Source: Hemicentrotus pulcherrimus (lineage: Eukaryota; Echinodermata; Echinoidea; Camarodonta; Strongylocentrotidae). Taken from it: a stretch of DNA of 18,680 bases. How positions within the stretch are numbered: position 1 is the stretch's first letter; each line of letters opens with the position of its first letter. Both the position numbers and the translations under genes were made by a program. The stretch lies in assembly GCA_003118195.1 (NCBI GenBank), contig BEXV01000309.1, positions 223,193-241,872 of the forward strand. The letters are read 5' to 3'. The notes under the pieces are model-generated. The model ran no database searches. It was not told the origin of the DNA and saw only the letters and a list, made by a program, of their open reading frames with translations. Shown piece by piece: positions 1-10,920 of the stretch.

Positions 1-1660
1 AGAAAGTGTATGTGATCGGCACTGTGAGCCTACATCATGTAAATGGAGTTTCTTCTTGCACTTGCATATGACTGTCTCCCATTCACTACTACATGTAATA
101 TAATTATAATAAAAAATAATGACCATCTGAATTGTTATTACTGTTATCATAGTAATAGGCCTCCAATATCTGTAATGGAATTACAGTTAAAATGTTGGTC
201 TTGACTGTCATGCATGGACATAAAGTGCTCTATCTCCTCTCCCTGGGGAATTTTGTTACCATGTTGTTCCTGTGAGGGAATGGTTTCAGATATTGAATTC
301 TAATCACAAGCGTTTGAGACAAAGGAAGTCATAGATTACAGGAAAGTGGTAGATCACCGATGAGGCTATACAGTGTTAAAAGAAAAATAATGAATAGTAG
401 AGACGTAGAGACATTTTGGGACTGATAGGAGGTGAATCCAATATGTTGATATTCAAGATAAAGTTTCACATTAGTTCTACCAGTTGAAATTTGTTAGAGG
501 AGAACTCAAGGAATTGTGAGAATTCATGTTTGAAGTGAGAAGTTCAAGACATCTGAAATAAGAGTAGTAGATTTTGCAGCCACAGATCAGTGGAATCAGT
601 GAAAAGAAAAGAAAAGAAACATACAAACAAAACTTAAAAGTTTGAACTAATAAATCCTTTGTCAAAAATTTTGTTATGTTTGCTTCTATAAAATGATGAG
701 TCTTTTGTGCAATCATGATATCTTGTTGCTCAAAATGTACTTTGTTTTCATCTTATATTTCAGACACTGCTTAAAAGCTTATATCATGATAAAAAATGTC
801 TCCCTTCTATTTAGAAAGTGACCATCAATCGTTCCTCTGAATTACCCTTTTGTTTTCTATTTTGTATTCATGTCCTAAAACTTGATCTTCTTTCTTCTGA
901 AGAAAATGATGTACGCTGTACGTAACGCTTCTACCTCTTAAATAGTACTGGGTGTTTTCCACACTGTCCTTTATGAAAATTGGTTCAACTGAGCAGAAAT
1001 TATGAGGCATTATGTATTCAATTATTGCCAATTTGGTAATCGCCGAGGCTTGACTTAACTGATGTTGAGCTTGCGGCAGGCATGAGAAGGTGTGCAATTT
1101 TGATGAGAGTTTGGGAAGAGCTAGAATGGCTGAATGGAAGTGAACAGAAATCAATGGTGATCAATATTCGTGTAGAGCTGGGTAAAGTGCCCAGCGAGCA
1201 AGGGGCAGAGTACTTTGAGAGCCGGCTGACTGTGAGATTTATGGAGCCTCGTCTGGAGATGGTTTAAGAGGCAGATGAAAACTTAATGCTTTCCACGTCC
1301 AATGATTGACCAGAATGTCATATGATTGCAACCATGTTTTCCATCTATCTGGAATGATGTTTTTACTTGCCTTATTTTTCTCTTTTCCTACAGGAAGGGA
1401 CAATTTTAAGCAAATTTTTTCAAACAAACAAAGAGTGAATTCTATGTGTTTTTGTGTGTTTCCAATGATGATGTCATAGGTCATGTACTTCAGTGTGATA
1501 GTATGAAATACTGGTATAACATACAACTCTCAAAAACTAACCGTATAACAAATTGAAGACAAAATCTGAATTTCAACTGATGTTCTTTTAATTTTTGTTA
1601 GCAATGTCTTAAACACGATAGATCTGTGTGTATTCTCTGTCCCTCCAAATTTCTCTTTAT
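1..1660. other. Non-coding upstream/intron sequence
   Basis: This is AT-rich sequence before the first recognisable exon, most likely intron because the EGF exon that follows begins inside a split codon. It holds a short (AAAAG)n run at about 601-619. A slightly GC-richer patch at 1040-1270 contains an open frame discussed as a weak exon candidate. The small open frames on either strand are short, lack known motifs and have AT-rich composition, so I read them as chance. Confidence 0.6.
1080..1181 (+). other. Weak candidate exon, phase 1-1
   Basis: A GC-richer stretch follows an AG at 1078-1079 and ends at a GTAAAG donor-like site at 1182. Read in phase 1 it is 34 codons with no stop and would be symmetric like the real exons; the frame continues to a stop at 1265-1267. 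Against it, the acceptor has a poor pyrimidine tract, the peptide is not cysteine-rich, and I recognise no domain. It could equally be chance or an old repeat. Confidence 0.12.
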
Positions 1661-1836
1661 CTTTATGTTTCTCTCTCTATCTCTCTCCCTATCTCTCTCC
1701 CTCTCCTCTCTCTCTCTCTCTCTTCTGCCATACATTGGCAGTGCTTCTGATACTTGTCGCAATTTCTCTCTCTCTCCCTCTCTTTCTTTTTCTTTTTTTC
1801 TCTTTCTCTTTTTCACTCTGTTTTTCTCTCTCACTA
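1661..1836 (+). repeat. CT-rich polypyrimidine tract
   Basis: About 175 bases are almost entirely C and T on the + strand, with long (CT)n runs around 1669-1725 and 1765-1835 interrupted by a short mixed segment at 1727-1760. The open frames across it on both strands (Leu/Ser-rich on +, Arg/Glu-rich on -) are low-complexity artefacts. Such tracts can adopt triplex (H-DNA) structure; nothing here shows a function. Confidence 0.9.
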
Positions 1837-2890
1837 TCCAACTCCAATGAGCTCATTCACCATTCCATTAGCCTCAATCATCATTTAAGATACAAAATAG
1901 CCCTTGGATCATTGTTCATTATTAGGATAACAAAAATAATACTCTTGCTTAAGTTTTTTGCCAGCAACCTCCACCCACCTCAAAACAAACAACTTAAAAG
2001 AAAGCAAAATTAAAGCTCATGATTTAATTAGATGAAGCCTATTCTCCTACAAATACAATCAATGTTTGTTTGTCTTTATTCGGTGAGTGCAAGTGCGTCA
2101 TGTGTGTTCGTGAAAGGCATGCCCACATGACTGGCTTCATTATTATCCAGCAATAAATGGCAATTGTATTGTGAGATTCCTTTATTACATGTAGATTGTT
2201 AATTAACACTCTGAAAAGGGACTGAAAAGTGTCGGCCTCTTTCTCCCCATATGATTTGTTTTTTTCTCTGTGCAGTCACATGTCAGAGGCACCATGCAGA
2301 GTCATTATGCGGCAGTTTGCCAGGAAACGGAGCATTATTGTTTTCAATCATCCTCTTTTATTTTTCTCTTTATACAACATGATTGTTTGATGACGGCATC
2401 AATTATGTGATAGCATTTTTATTATCGAGATAGTCTATAGTGTTTTTGCATATACTATTAATCTATATACAGTACATGTCACAATCGTACATACTAACAA
2501 GATGCTTGTTAAAAGAGATTTTTATGCCTCCTCTACAAAGTAGCCAGGGGTATTATGTTTTTAATTATTCTAAGGATATCACTGGACCATGTTTCCAAGT
2601 TGATAGCTCTGTTAGTTATCTTTTTTCAAAAAATTAAATGGGGAGTATTATATTTGTATTTTTACAAGGTAATATAAAAGATGAAACTTGGCAATGTAGA
2701 TAGATAAAATATTTGGCTTGTGTATTTTGCAATAAAACGGTGGAATAAAATGGTAGAAGTTTAAATAACAGAAAATGCTTATTTTTACACAGTTTTAACA
2801 CAACTCCTGTAAAAAAATAATAATTTCTTCCAAACTGTTTGATAATCCTTTAATAACTATTTTTATTTGTTTGTTTTGTTTAACTTTCAG
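1837..2890. other. Intron/upstream sequence ending in splice acceptor
   Basis: No coding sequence is recognised. The last 40 bases are T-rich (runs of TTTG and TTTAACTTTCAG) and form the polypyrimidine tract and acceptor AG at 2889-2890 for the EGF exon. A good-looking acceptor also sits at about 2262-2277 (T-rich tract then TGTGCAG), but no donor or open domain follows. An ATGCCTCC...GGGGTATTATGTTT patch at 2524-2562 may be a remnant of a dispersed repeat; I cannot confirm this by eye. Confidence 0.6.
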
Positions 2891-3013
2891 CTGTAGATCC
2901 ATGTAGCCATAACCCCTGTCAGAATGGTGCAACCTGTGTGGACACTACCACATCAGCTAACAGATATCACTGCCATTGCCCTCCTATATTCCATGGAGAC
3001 CAATGTGAACAGA
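2891..3013 (+). CDS. EGF-like domain exon (internal, partial gene)
   Basis: This internal exon encodes one EGF-like module of a secreted or cell-surface protein. It follows acceptor TTTAACTTTCAG and ends before donor GTAAGT at 3014. After two bases completing a split codon it reads 40 residues and leaves one base, so it is a symmetric phase 1-1 exon of 123 nt. The six cysteines lie at residues 4, 9, 15, 27, 29 and 38 (C-x4-C-x5-C-x11-C-x-C-x8-C), the canonical EGF pattern with expected pairing 1-3, 2-4, 5-6. The opening VDPC lacks the usual calcium-binding D-x-D/N-E-C signature. CQNGATC between cysteines 2 and 3 fits the O-fucose consensus C-x4-S/T-C, while the O-glucose consensus is absent. 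The next certain exon is a Sushi domain nearly 10 kb away, and the split codon (A + GA) joins as Arg. The last exonic base is A rather than the preferred G, so the donor leans on its intronic half. Confidence 0.92.
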
Positions 3014-3282
3014 GTAAGTATACAGCAGTATTAGTGTGAACAGAGTAAGTATACATCAGTATTAGTGTGAACAGAGTAAGTATACATCAGTATTAGTGTG
3101 AACAGAGTAAGTATACATCAGTATTAGTGTGAACAGAGTAAGTATACATCAGTATTAGTGTGAACAGAGTAAGTATACATCAGTATTAGTGTGAACAGAG
3201 TAAGTATACATCTGTATTAGTGTGAACAGAGTAAGTATACACCAGTATTAGAATGAACAGAGTAAGTTTACATAATTTACCA
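3004..3282 (+). repeat. 31-bp minisatellite of splice-donor copies
   Basis: Nine head-to-tail 31-bp units start at 3004, 3035, 3066, 3097, 3128, 3159, 3190, 3221 and 3252. Each carries the last 10 bases of the EGF exon followed by the intron start (TGTGAACAGA then GTAAGTATAC), so each contains a donor with GTAAGT. The first unit is the real exon-intron junction; the middle units are nearly identical and the ninth is diverged. Since 31 is not a multiple of three, and a TGA at 3037-3039 lies in frame just past the first donor, use of any later donor would truncate the protein. Confidence 0.97.
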
Positions 3283-3300
3283 GAGGAAACAGAGTTATTG

Positions 3301-3366
3301 TACATCAGCTACCAGATATCCCTGCAATTGCATTCCACTATTCTATGTCAATCGAACAGGGTAGGT
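3301..3366 (+). pseudogene. Decayed copy A of EGF exon 3' half
   Basis: The sequence from ACATCAGCTACCAGATATC to AACAGGGTAGGT aligns with the second half of the EGF exon plus its donor (exon bases 2950-3019), with scattered substitutions and about four bases lost. Translated in the exon frame it still gives a TSATRYPCNC-like peptide matching TSANRYHCHC of the real domain. The donor has become GTAGGT. It is only half a domain, so it is not a usable EGF exon. Confidence 0.85.
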
Positions 3367-3415
3367 GAAAATCATTATAAGTGTGAACAGAGTACGTTAC
3401 CAGTGTGAACACTAT

Positions 3416-3486
3416 ACATCAGCTACCAGATATTACTTTCATTGCCTTCCAATATTCCATTGAGACCCGTATGAACAGATTAAGTG
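3416..3486 (+). pseudogene. Decayed copy B of EGF exon 3' half
   Basis: This second diverged copy of the EGF exon's 3' half runs from ACATCAGCTACCAGATATTA to ATGAACAGATTAAGT. The peptide TSATRYYFHCLPIFH then meets a TGA where the parent has Gly. The donor GT has become TT, so the site is dead. It is preceded by two extra partial copies of the GTGTGAACAG motif at 3381 and about 3402, one of them followed by GTACGT. Confidence 0.85.
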
Positions 3487-3582
3487 TGCATCGGTTAAGT
3501 CAGTTAAGTGTAAATACATGCCATGAGATCATTTTTAATAGTTATCAGTGTGAACAGAGTAAGTTACCAGTGTGAACACTAT

Positions 3583-3650
3583 ACATCAGATATCAGATGT
3601 CACTTCTATTGTCTTCATATATTTTATGAGAAACCATGTGAACAGAATAT
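3583..3650 (+). pseudogene. Decayed copy C of EGF exon 3' half
   Basis: This third copy lies 167 bases downstream of copy B, together with the same preceding GTGTGAACAGAGTA motif (3381 and 3548), so B and C belong to a larger 167-bp tandem unit. It keeps the parental frame: TSDIR at its start and PCEQ at its end correspond to TSANR and QCEQ of the real exon, with substitutions between. The donor has changed to AATATT and is lost, but an intact donor motif (GAACAGAGTAAGT) survives at 3551-3563. Confidence 0.85.
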
Positions 3651-3655
3651 TATAC

Positions 3656-6600
3656 TTTTTAAATTTTTGAGAGGAAGAGTAATCATTACTTTTGAAAAGA
3701 ACTGCAAGTGTAAATTTATTGTAAAAGTATATAAGAATAACGTTTGGATCTCAACAGACATATGGAGAGACAGAGAAGAAAAAGAAAAGAAGAAGATGAA
3801 GATAAGTTGAGGAGGAATAGGAGAGAAAAGCATGGACACAAGGAAGAAGAAGTAGGATTTAACGTTTTAGTTTGAATTTAGTTTAATAAACAGCTGTACC
3901 ATCGAAATATGGCTGACTTAAATTCATTGAAACTTGTTAACCTCATAATAGTTCTCAACTGTAAACACATTACTTTTGCAGTATTAATCCATCAGAAACA
4001 CTTAATGTTATATTTATTTTAATAAGGAAAAGAATACAGCACATGGAAGGTATCATTTGGGTTAACCTTACTATTCTGCCAACGCTTTTTCACGAAAATA
4101 CCATCTTTAATGGGGGCATGGCTTTGTATAAGTAGAACATTGGTCTATTTGCTTTAAAATCATTTTGTAACCCTATCAAAAAGTTGTAAAATAGATTAAA
4201 CTCCCTCAGGTTTAGGGTGATTCATCACTCAAGTTCTAATATGTACCAAACGATGAAAATCCACCTCCATACTTTCCAAATGTAGGATAAAATCCACCAG
4301 AAATAGCATTTCTTTCTGAAAACCTTTCTGAAGCAAACAAGAAATTGACGTTCGTGGTATATCCCTGCAAGACAAATCAAGGATGGCAGAAAAATCTATC
4401 TTGTTTACAGACTGCATATGTATCTTCAGATGATTATTTTTTGGTATGATTGTTCAACACAGCCCTGCTAACAAGTCAGTTTATTGAGTGGTCGGCATCG
4501 TGATCAGGGGTAGTCACAAAGCCATACCCCCATATCCGCTCGATGGCGTTCGGTTAAGTGAGACGTTAACCTGGTTTTGAAGAATGGAAACACGGAAGAT
4601 AAATTTGCTCATGGGGGATGTGTGTTGAAAAATCAATACACAGGCTCCAGTGATGACATTTATAGAGAGAGATGCTTAATGAGTGTTTCCTGGTTTCAAC
4701 CAGGGGATTATTATAATACTTAATATTATATATATTTCAGGAGATATCTTTTCAGAACAAAATATTTGAGAAAGTAGAGAGTCCAGATAGAGTTTTAGGT
4801 GTTCCTTTTGTGTGTGTATGAACAGTTAATTTCATCTGATTTAACAGAAGATGGTAAAACAATATTTGGTACACTGCTCGGACAACAGTTTTTAGTTCAA
4901 AAATGTTGATTTGGCATTTAGATACAACTGTCATCTGACATGAAGATCATCATCATGGAGATCAATGGAGATCATCATCATCCGTCGGGTTATTTAGATT
5001 ACTATTATTTGATAAAAGATAGAGAACCAAAAGGATATTATCTGTTTAAAAGTCTATGTGTAAATGCTCTTCAGGGACTAAGCATGTAGTATTATGTTAT
5101 ATGATTGATAAAAAAAACTACTTGTGTTTTGAGTTATTTATTTTGCAAACAAACATATTCAGGTATGTAAAAGATTTGCATTTACATTTAATTTCACAGA
5201 TATATCTGAAACAGTGATGTGGAAAGGCTGTTTTGAAAACCTCCCCAAATAGTAGTTTCTAAAAGAGATTGAAGAGTGCAAACAGGCATGAAATTGATGA
5301 GAAATAGAATCGGTAAGAGCAAACATTCACTGATGTTGCAGGTTTTTTGCTCCAATGTGAAATTTGATTGAACTTTTTTAATCAATATTACAAGTATATA
5401 TTTGTCCTGCCATCTCAAATGATAATGCAATGACAAGTTAAAGATAATGGATGCAACATCATATTGAAAAAAGTCTTAGAAATCATCAAAGTCTGAAATA
5501 TTCTCAATTTGTCAAAAAATATAATTTGTATTTCATGCAAAACGAGGAGATTCCTGTCATCCCAAAGAATTTTCTTTTGTGATTTGATTTTTAACATATA
5601 AAATGTGAATTCAGGGTTCAGAGAGAGATTTCTTTTTCTAGAAGAAACTTGGATGAGTTTAAAGGTAGTACAAAGTTTTGGTATGGGTCATGAATTTGGT
5701 TCAAATGAACATATTGGAAGCATATGCGATTTTTAAACTTTCAGTGATCATTGCTGCAGTTGAAATCATGTATAAAGTGATGAAATTATAAATAATAAAC
5801 TCTTTATGTTGTATAGCTCCCTCTCAAGACTGATATTACCTTAGCTTTAAAACAATGTTTCTTGACTACAATCCACCGATTTGCTATTCTTGTTTGTAAA
5901 TTATTATTAGAACTGCATATTCTGAGATTTTCATGGTTGCAGCTACCATGGAATGGCCTTAGGCACTATTTGAAATATTTGAAATTTCCTGGGACGTTTC
6001 ATAGACATTAGTTATTCCCTACGTGAAAATGAAATTAAAAAAATAAACAAAAATGATTGAAAGGGGTTCAGCTGAGTATATTTCTGTCATAGTTAGTAGG
6101 AAGGTTAATAATGTCAGTTTCTCACTGAAAATCTCTCATCCTTTCATGTAATGCAAAGTACCTTCTATTGACAACTTTTGCATCACATAATTATGCATAA
6201 ACAAAGACCTTGTGTATGCCAATCATTAGAAATCAATTAATATGCTTTTTTAATCACGGAGAGAAGTTCTGCTTATCAAGTACCTACCTATCAAGTTCCT
6301 ACTAACAAAGGTCATTTATTTCACCCGGTAGGTCGCAGCAAGTCTAGATCAACTAACTCAAGCTTGCAATATCCGAGGTAGCACCTTATGGACTGTGCTA
6401 TAACCGTGGGAACAATGGTCAGGTTTTGATTAAACAAATTTGATCCTCTTCCAATACATCTGTGATGGTATCAATCATCGTAGCTCAAAGCACAGGTTTT
6501 TGCAGCATATTTGATGGATGCATAATTGAAATCGGTTTGATTTTCTGACCTGAAATATTTAGCAAGGAAGAGATGAAGTCAGCGGCGTAGTGTTGACTTG

Positions 6601-9600
6601 GGCATTTCTCGGAGTAGTGAAAAGAGAGGGTGGAAATTCTGTTGATTTTGCATCTATTACAAACCTTTCTTGTTATTCTGTGGAGGAGAATAATGTTTGC
6701 TAGGGATAATTTAGTGGTTAGGAAAACTTTCAGATAGTGTGTTAGCTGTTTGAAGGTTACTTCATCAGAATCTCAATGTAAAACTTGTGAGGGTAAAGGA
6801 CAAAGCGAAGAAATAGTGACTTATAATGCTGATCGTTTAGGGTTTGTGCATATTCAGAGAATCAGATTCTTGTTCTTGTCCATAGTGTACTTCATGAGAT
6901 ATTCATATACCAGATCTTAGCAATAGAAGAAATGCTTTAGATTGGAGATCTGACATTTGTTCTGGTTAGTTTTACTCACAAGGTTTTTATTTGTCTGAGA
7001 TATAGGAGTAGAGTTGTGATCTGATGCTAGATAACGTTTAAGGTTAAGGTTGGATATTATAAGCATACGGTCCAGAATTGAATTCAGGAACTGGTAAAGT
7101 GTTAGAAATAGGTTATGGAGCTAATGTTGCAGGAGCAAATGTCACGCAACCTCTAGAGCCCATGCTTAAAATTCATGATTGTGAGCATGTTTGTTTGTAA
7201 TCAGAGGATTATGTTGTGTCAAGCAGCATAACCAGAATAACAAATACAAAGATAACATTGTTTCTTCTTGAAGAAAAAATAAAACTAAGTTGAAGAGTTT
7301 CCTGGGTCTAGATACCATCTATGGTAGATGTAAACCCTTTCGGTACTGCAAGTTGAATCAACAGCCGTTGAGACATAACTGTAACATACATTAGGCAATG
7401 ATTTTTTTAAAAGGAAGAAATTTGGTATTTCTTCTTATAGTTCTTTGTCTATTTGTAGGATGTCTTGAAGTATTAAGTGCAGGATGGTGTGTGTAAGGCC
7501 GAATGGCAGATAGATGTCTTGATAGTCTTTAATCCTCTTAAGATGCCCCCTCACCTCTCCATAGGAATGAGTTGCCTCATTCACACTGACATACAAAAGG
7601 ACTTTTAGAACGTTGGGATTGACGTTTTATTAACATATGTACCAGTATCACATTGCAATGAATATATCACTCTTTTAATAGAGTGACTGATCTCAGTGAC
7701 ATTTTTGAAGGAATATGATGACTCATACAACAACAACAAACGTACAGTAAGCATTGAATGGAATTGATCATATTGAGCATATTTTTGATTGATTTTATTA
7801 TGGCATTTCCTTGATTTTTTCTTTGTTTTTTTTTTTGTTGTTGTTGATAGATGTCTCTTTATATTCACATGGCAAATTGCTTATTTACCAGAGATGTTAT
7901 AATGTCCAGTCTCTCTTGTATTTAATAATGCTTAGAATAGATACTGTAAGTATTACTGTGGATGAGGGTATCTCTATCGTTTGACACTACCTCTTAATCA
8001 TCAAACAAATTCGTAATATTGAACCTCTTTTCTCCGTACGAAAGTACCTCCACCACCAAACTGAGCAATTTTTGGCCATTCAGGATGGGTCTGGTGTGGG
8101 TCTTGTGTCAGTCCTGTTGGTGTAACAAGAGTAAAAGTTAATATGAACACATCTTTTAGTGGTTCTCAAGAAGCCCTTCTCATGTGATGTTAGATAATGG
8201 AGGATATTGCAGGGATGTAATCAAGCAAATTTTGAGCAAACTTTACAAATGAGAAAATAGGAAAATCATAGTTCTCTTGTTCATCTTACCATGTCAAATT
8301 CACTCTTATCTTGATCAGGTATTGGCTAATTCCCTTTCAAAGCGTACCAATTCCCCCCTTCCCTTTTAAGAAGAATATAAGGTCGGGTTTGAATATCCTT
8401 AGCGGAATCCCTGTCAGAAATCTTTCCACGACGGAAGGATTTGTGGATTATCCTGCACTTAGTCCTTTATCATGATCATCATGTCATCTTGTCACCCGAG
8501 TATTAACTTTTTTTTTTGTACAGCTTTTTTACAGAATACAAAGGTAAAGATTTATGTAGGGTTTTCATGGAATATCATGTGTAATGACATGCATAGTCAA
8601 TGGAGATTCTTACAGGGAAGAAAAATTGATCTACAAAATTCTTCACTGACTTTCATGTTCTTAAAACTTTTTTATCTGCCCCAGGCGAGATATATATAGG
8701 AAAAAACAGGATAATACTTTTTCAATTACCGGTATGTATTTGTCCTGTTGGGTTTTAAGTCTAACAGATTCAGATGAAGATGGCAAATTATTGAGATGAA
8801 ATGTGGTATTAAATAATAATTTATGAAGATATATCAGAAAGGATGAAAATAGTTAATATCAGGCTCCTCAAATGATGCATGTAATGTCAACTGTTTATTC
8901 ATCATGGACTCTTTGATGTTTTGCTTTCTATGGTATACCTAGATTTGTTTCACATCTTCCCGTAATGCTTCTCTGTCTTTTGAAGGTCTCTTTTTTGTTT
9001 AAACATAACTCTGGCAACTTCATTGGAGGTAACAGTAATGGTCTTTTATTTATCCAGATTGCTTAGACAACAGAGTACCTAATACTAGGTCGATATCAAG
9101 TCCATGAACTTTCATTTCAAAACCCTGGGTTAATTATCCTGTAGCTGATTTTGTACACCCAGAAAATTTCATTCCTGACTAGGCAAAATGAGATTCTATT
9201 ACGCACATCTTAACAATATGATGATGATATATATATGATCTGAAGTGGAGTGGCCATATCAGAGCAAATTGAGGCCAAAGCAATTATATATTTAGAAGAA
9301 AAAAATCTTGATTGCACGTTGATAAATTGCCCATTTCATTGCAATGATTAGCTTGGTGTCGAGGGTCTTATACAAAGCCATACTGAATGATGGCATAGTT
9401 AACAATGAATCACCCATCTATGAACAGTGGTCATGAATTTGCAGTAGTGTGGGGGAGAAGGCCAGGGATTATTGATAAACTTTGCATCGTCTAGGTTGGA
9501 AAAACAGAAAACAGGCCCGCAGATAAAGGAGAATTTTTCCAAGTTAGATCGAGAATTGTGTGGTGATTTGAAAGCCCATGTAATAAAGCTTTCAGAATCG

Positions 9601-9654
9601 AAATTTGTAGTTTCAATTCTGGCTGTTTTAGTCTTGAATATTTTTCAATTGCAG
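3656..9654. other. Long intron, no recognised gene
   Basis: This is AT-rich intronic sequence between the EGF exon and the candidate microexon. I see no exon of any known domain on either strand; the open frames are short and AT-driven. Small structures: a hairpin-capable GGGGTA...TACCCC at 4507-4530, a duplicated GATCATCATCAT block at 4946-4981, a T-rich run at 7817-7835 followed by GTTGTTGTTG that can pair with CAACAACAACAAA at 7729-7741, and a T-run with tandem acceptor-like AGs at 8508-8534. Confidence 0.6.
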
Positions 9655-9687
9655 TGTCCCTGAACAATTCTTTGAAAAATGGAATAG
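9655..9687 (+). CDS. Candidate 33-nt microexon in linker (speculative)
   Basis: A T-rich tract ending TTTTTCAATTGCAG (AG at 9653-9654) is followed 33 bases later by ATAG then GTAAGTAAG. Both sites are near consensus. In the phase set by the EGF exon the segment has no stop and is itself phase 1-1: the upstream A plus TG gives Met, then SLNNSLKNGI, then G plus GA of the next exon gives Gly before MDCALP. It would add 11 residues between the EGF and first CCP domains, including an N-glycosylation sequon (NNS). All this is compatible with a cassette microexon, but 10 kb of intron offers many chances for such an arrangement, and there is no domain to confirm it. Confidence 0.35.
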
Positions 9688-10918
9688 GTAAGTAAGAAGA
9701 TTTTATTGGGGGAAAAAGTTTGGTTAATTGCTCAATGAATCCTCCCTGATTAATGTGTACAACTTAAAAGGATTTTTTTTTTTTTTAAAGATCCAAATAA
9801 GAAGCACTGAAACTTTTTCAGAATGTTTTATGTTACTTTTAGTTCTGACATTCCATGAAATCGTGATAGACTCACATAATGAAGACACATCTATTTGTAA
9901 ATGCATCCTTTGTTCAGCTTTAAAGATGCTGTTTAAATTCTGCACTCAGTATTGTCTAACAAGAAAATAAATTCCAGTTGAAAATATAACTTTGTTGTGA
10001 TTTTTTGAATAAATCCTCCATAAAAATCTGTGAAATATTGTCAGAAAAGAAAGTGATGCCAAATATAAGTTAAACTTTTTAATATGAATTTGCAGGTGCT
10101 GTCAATATTTATAAAAAAGCACTTACAAACCTGATGGATGGAGATGAAGGAAACCTGACGTAGTCATGTATCTTATGTGCAGTACCCCAATTTTGTTAAA
10201 GGAAATTTTGACATACTAGAATTGTCTTTCTTTATAGTCCTTGAAACACATAGCCTTTGGTGATCCATCATACTACTTTCTGACCAGTTATATGTGTCCT
10301 TCAACATATATAGATGTTCTCTTTTCCCAAAATATCAAAAGAAGATTTGATGTCATGGTAATTAATCAGTAATCAATCATGACTGGTCACATAACTGGTC
10401 GTATTTTGTTTAAAATAAAAAATGAAAAGGTTTTTGTGGCCCAAAGCATTCCCTGGAACAGATCTGGATAGTTTCCTCAACCAAGGAAAATCAAACATGA
10501 TAATAAGATCATTAAAAGAAGATTTCTTGCCATGCAGGGGGTGTACCGGTAGTCATTTGTATCTGTATTTATTAAGAACATCATGAATCATGAAAGATCA
10601 CACTGTTATTGAGAATGTATCTCAAATGATTTTTCATTAAAAGGCGAAAAGACTTTTTAATGATTTTGATGGGTAGGTTATAGTTGATGCCGCAGGTTGC
10701 TTTGTGTGATAGCTTGTTTGTTATTTTTTGATGTGTGGGAGTGAGTATACCTGGCAGATCCGTCATGAGGCATGTAAGATTTCAAGATAATACTTATTGT
10801 TGACATAACTGTGTCACCAAGTAAGATGCTTTTTTATCATTGTTTTCAAAGCTTGAATCTAAGGACAGGGAGAGATGTTATATCTGAGAAATGCTTTATA
10901 GAAACATCATTAATGAAT
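9688..10918. other. Intron sequence, no recognised gene
   Basis: AT-rich intron, including an A/T-run at about 9771-9787. An acceptor-like TTTGCAG at 10089-10095 opens a 22-codon frame ending in TAG with no donor, so it is not a credible internal exon. Nothing else is supported. Confidence 0.6.
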
Positions 10919-10920
10919 TA

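Noticed and set aside
1598..1850. Arg/Glu-rich and Leu/Ser-rich open frames over the CT tract
   Set aside because: They are translations of a simple repeat on both strands.
2278..2400. Possible exon after a good TGTGCAG acceptor
   Set aside because: No donor follows, no domain is seen, and the frames run into T-rich low-complexity sequence.
2524..2562. ATGCCTCC...GGGGTATTATGTTT patch resembling a dispersed repeat
   Set aside because: Too short and diverged to call by eye.
3004..3282. Regular direct repeats that could suggest a CRISPR-like array
   Set aside because: Units abut with no unique spacers, derive from the exon edge, and lie in animal intron sequence.
4490..4570. GC-richer segment with a GGGGTA/TACCCC hairpin, considered as a tRNA
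   Set aside because: It lacks a recognisable TTCGA T-loop, anticodon stem and cloverleaf spacing.
5075..5162. Open 88-nt segment between CTCTTCAG and GTATGT donor-like site
   Set aside because: Length leaves phase 2, which would shift the next exon out of frame, and the peptide is AT-driven without any motif.
8535..8543. Nine-base candidate microexon between TTTTTTACAG and GTAAAG
   Set aside because: Phase fits, but nine bases carry too little information and the T-run makes false acceptors likely.
10096..10163. Open frame after an acceptor-like TTTGCAG
   Set aside because: It ends in TAG with no donor and no nearby polyadenylation signal.
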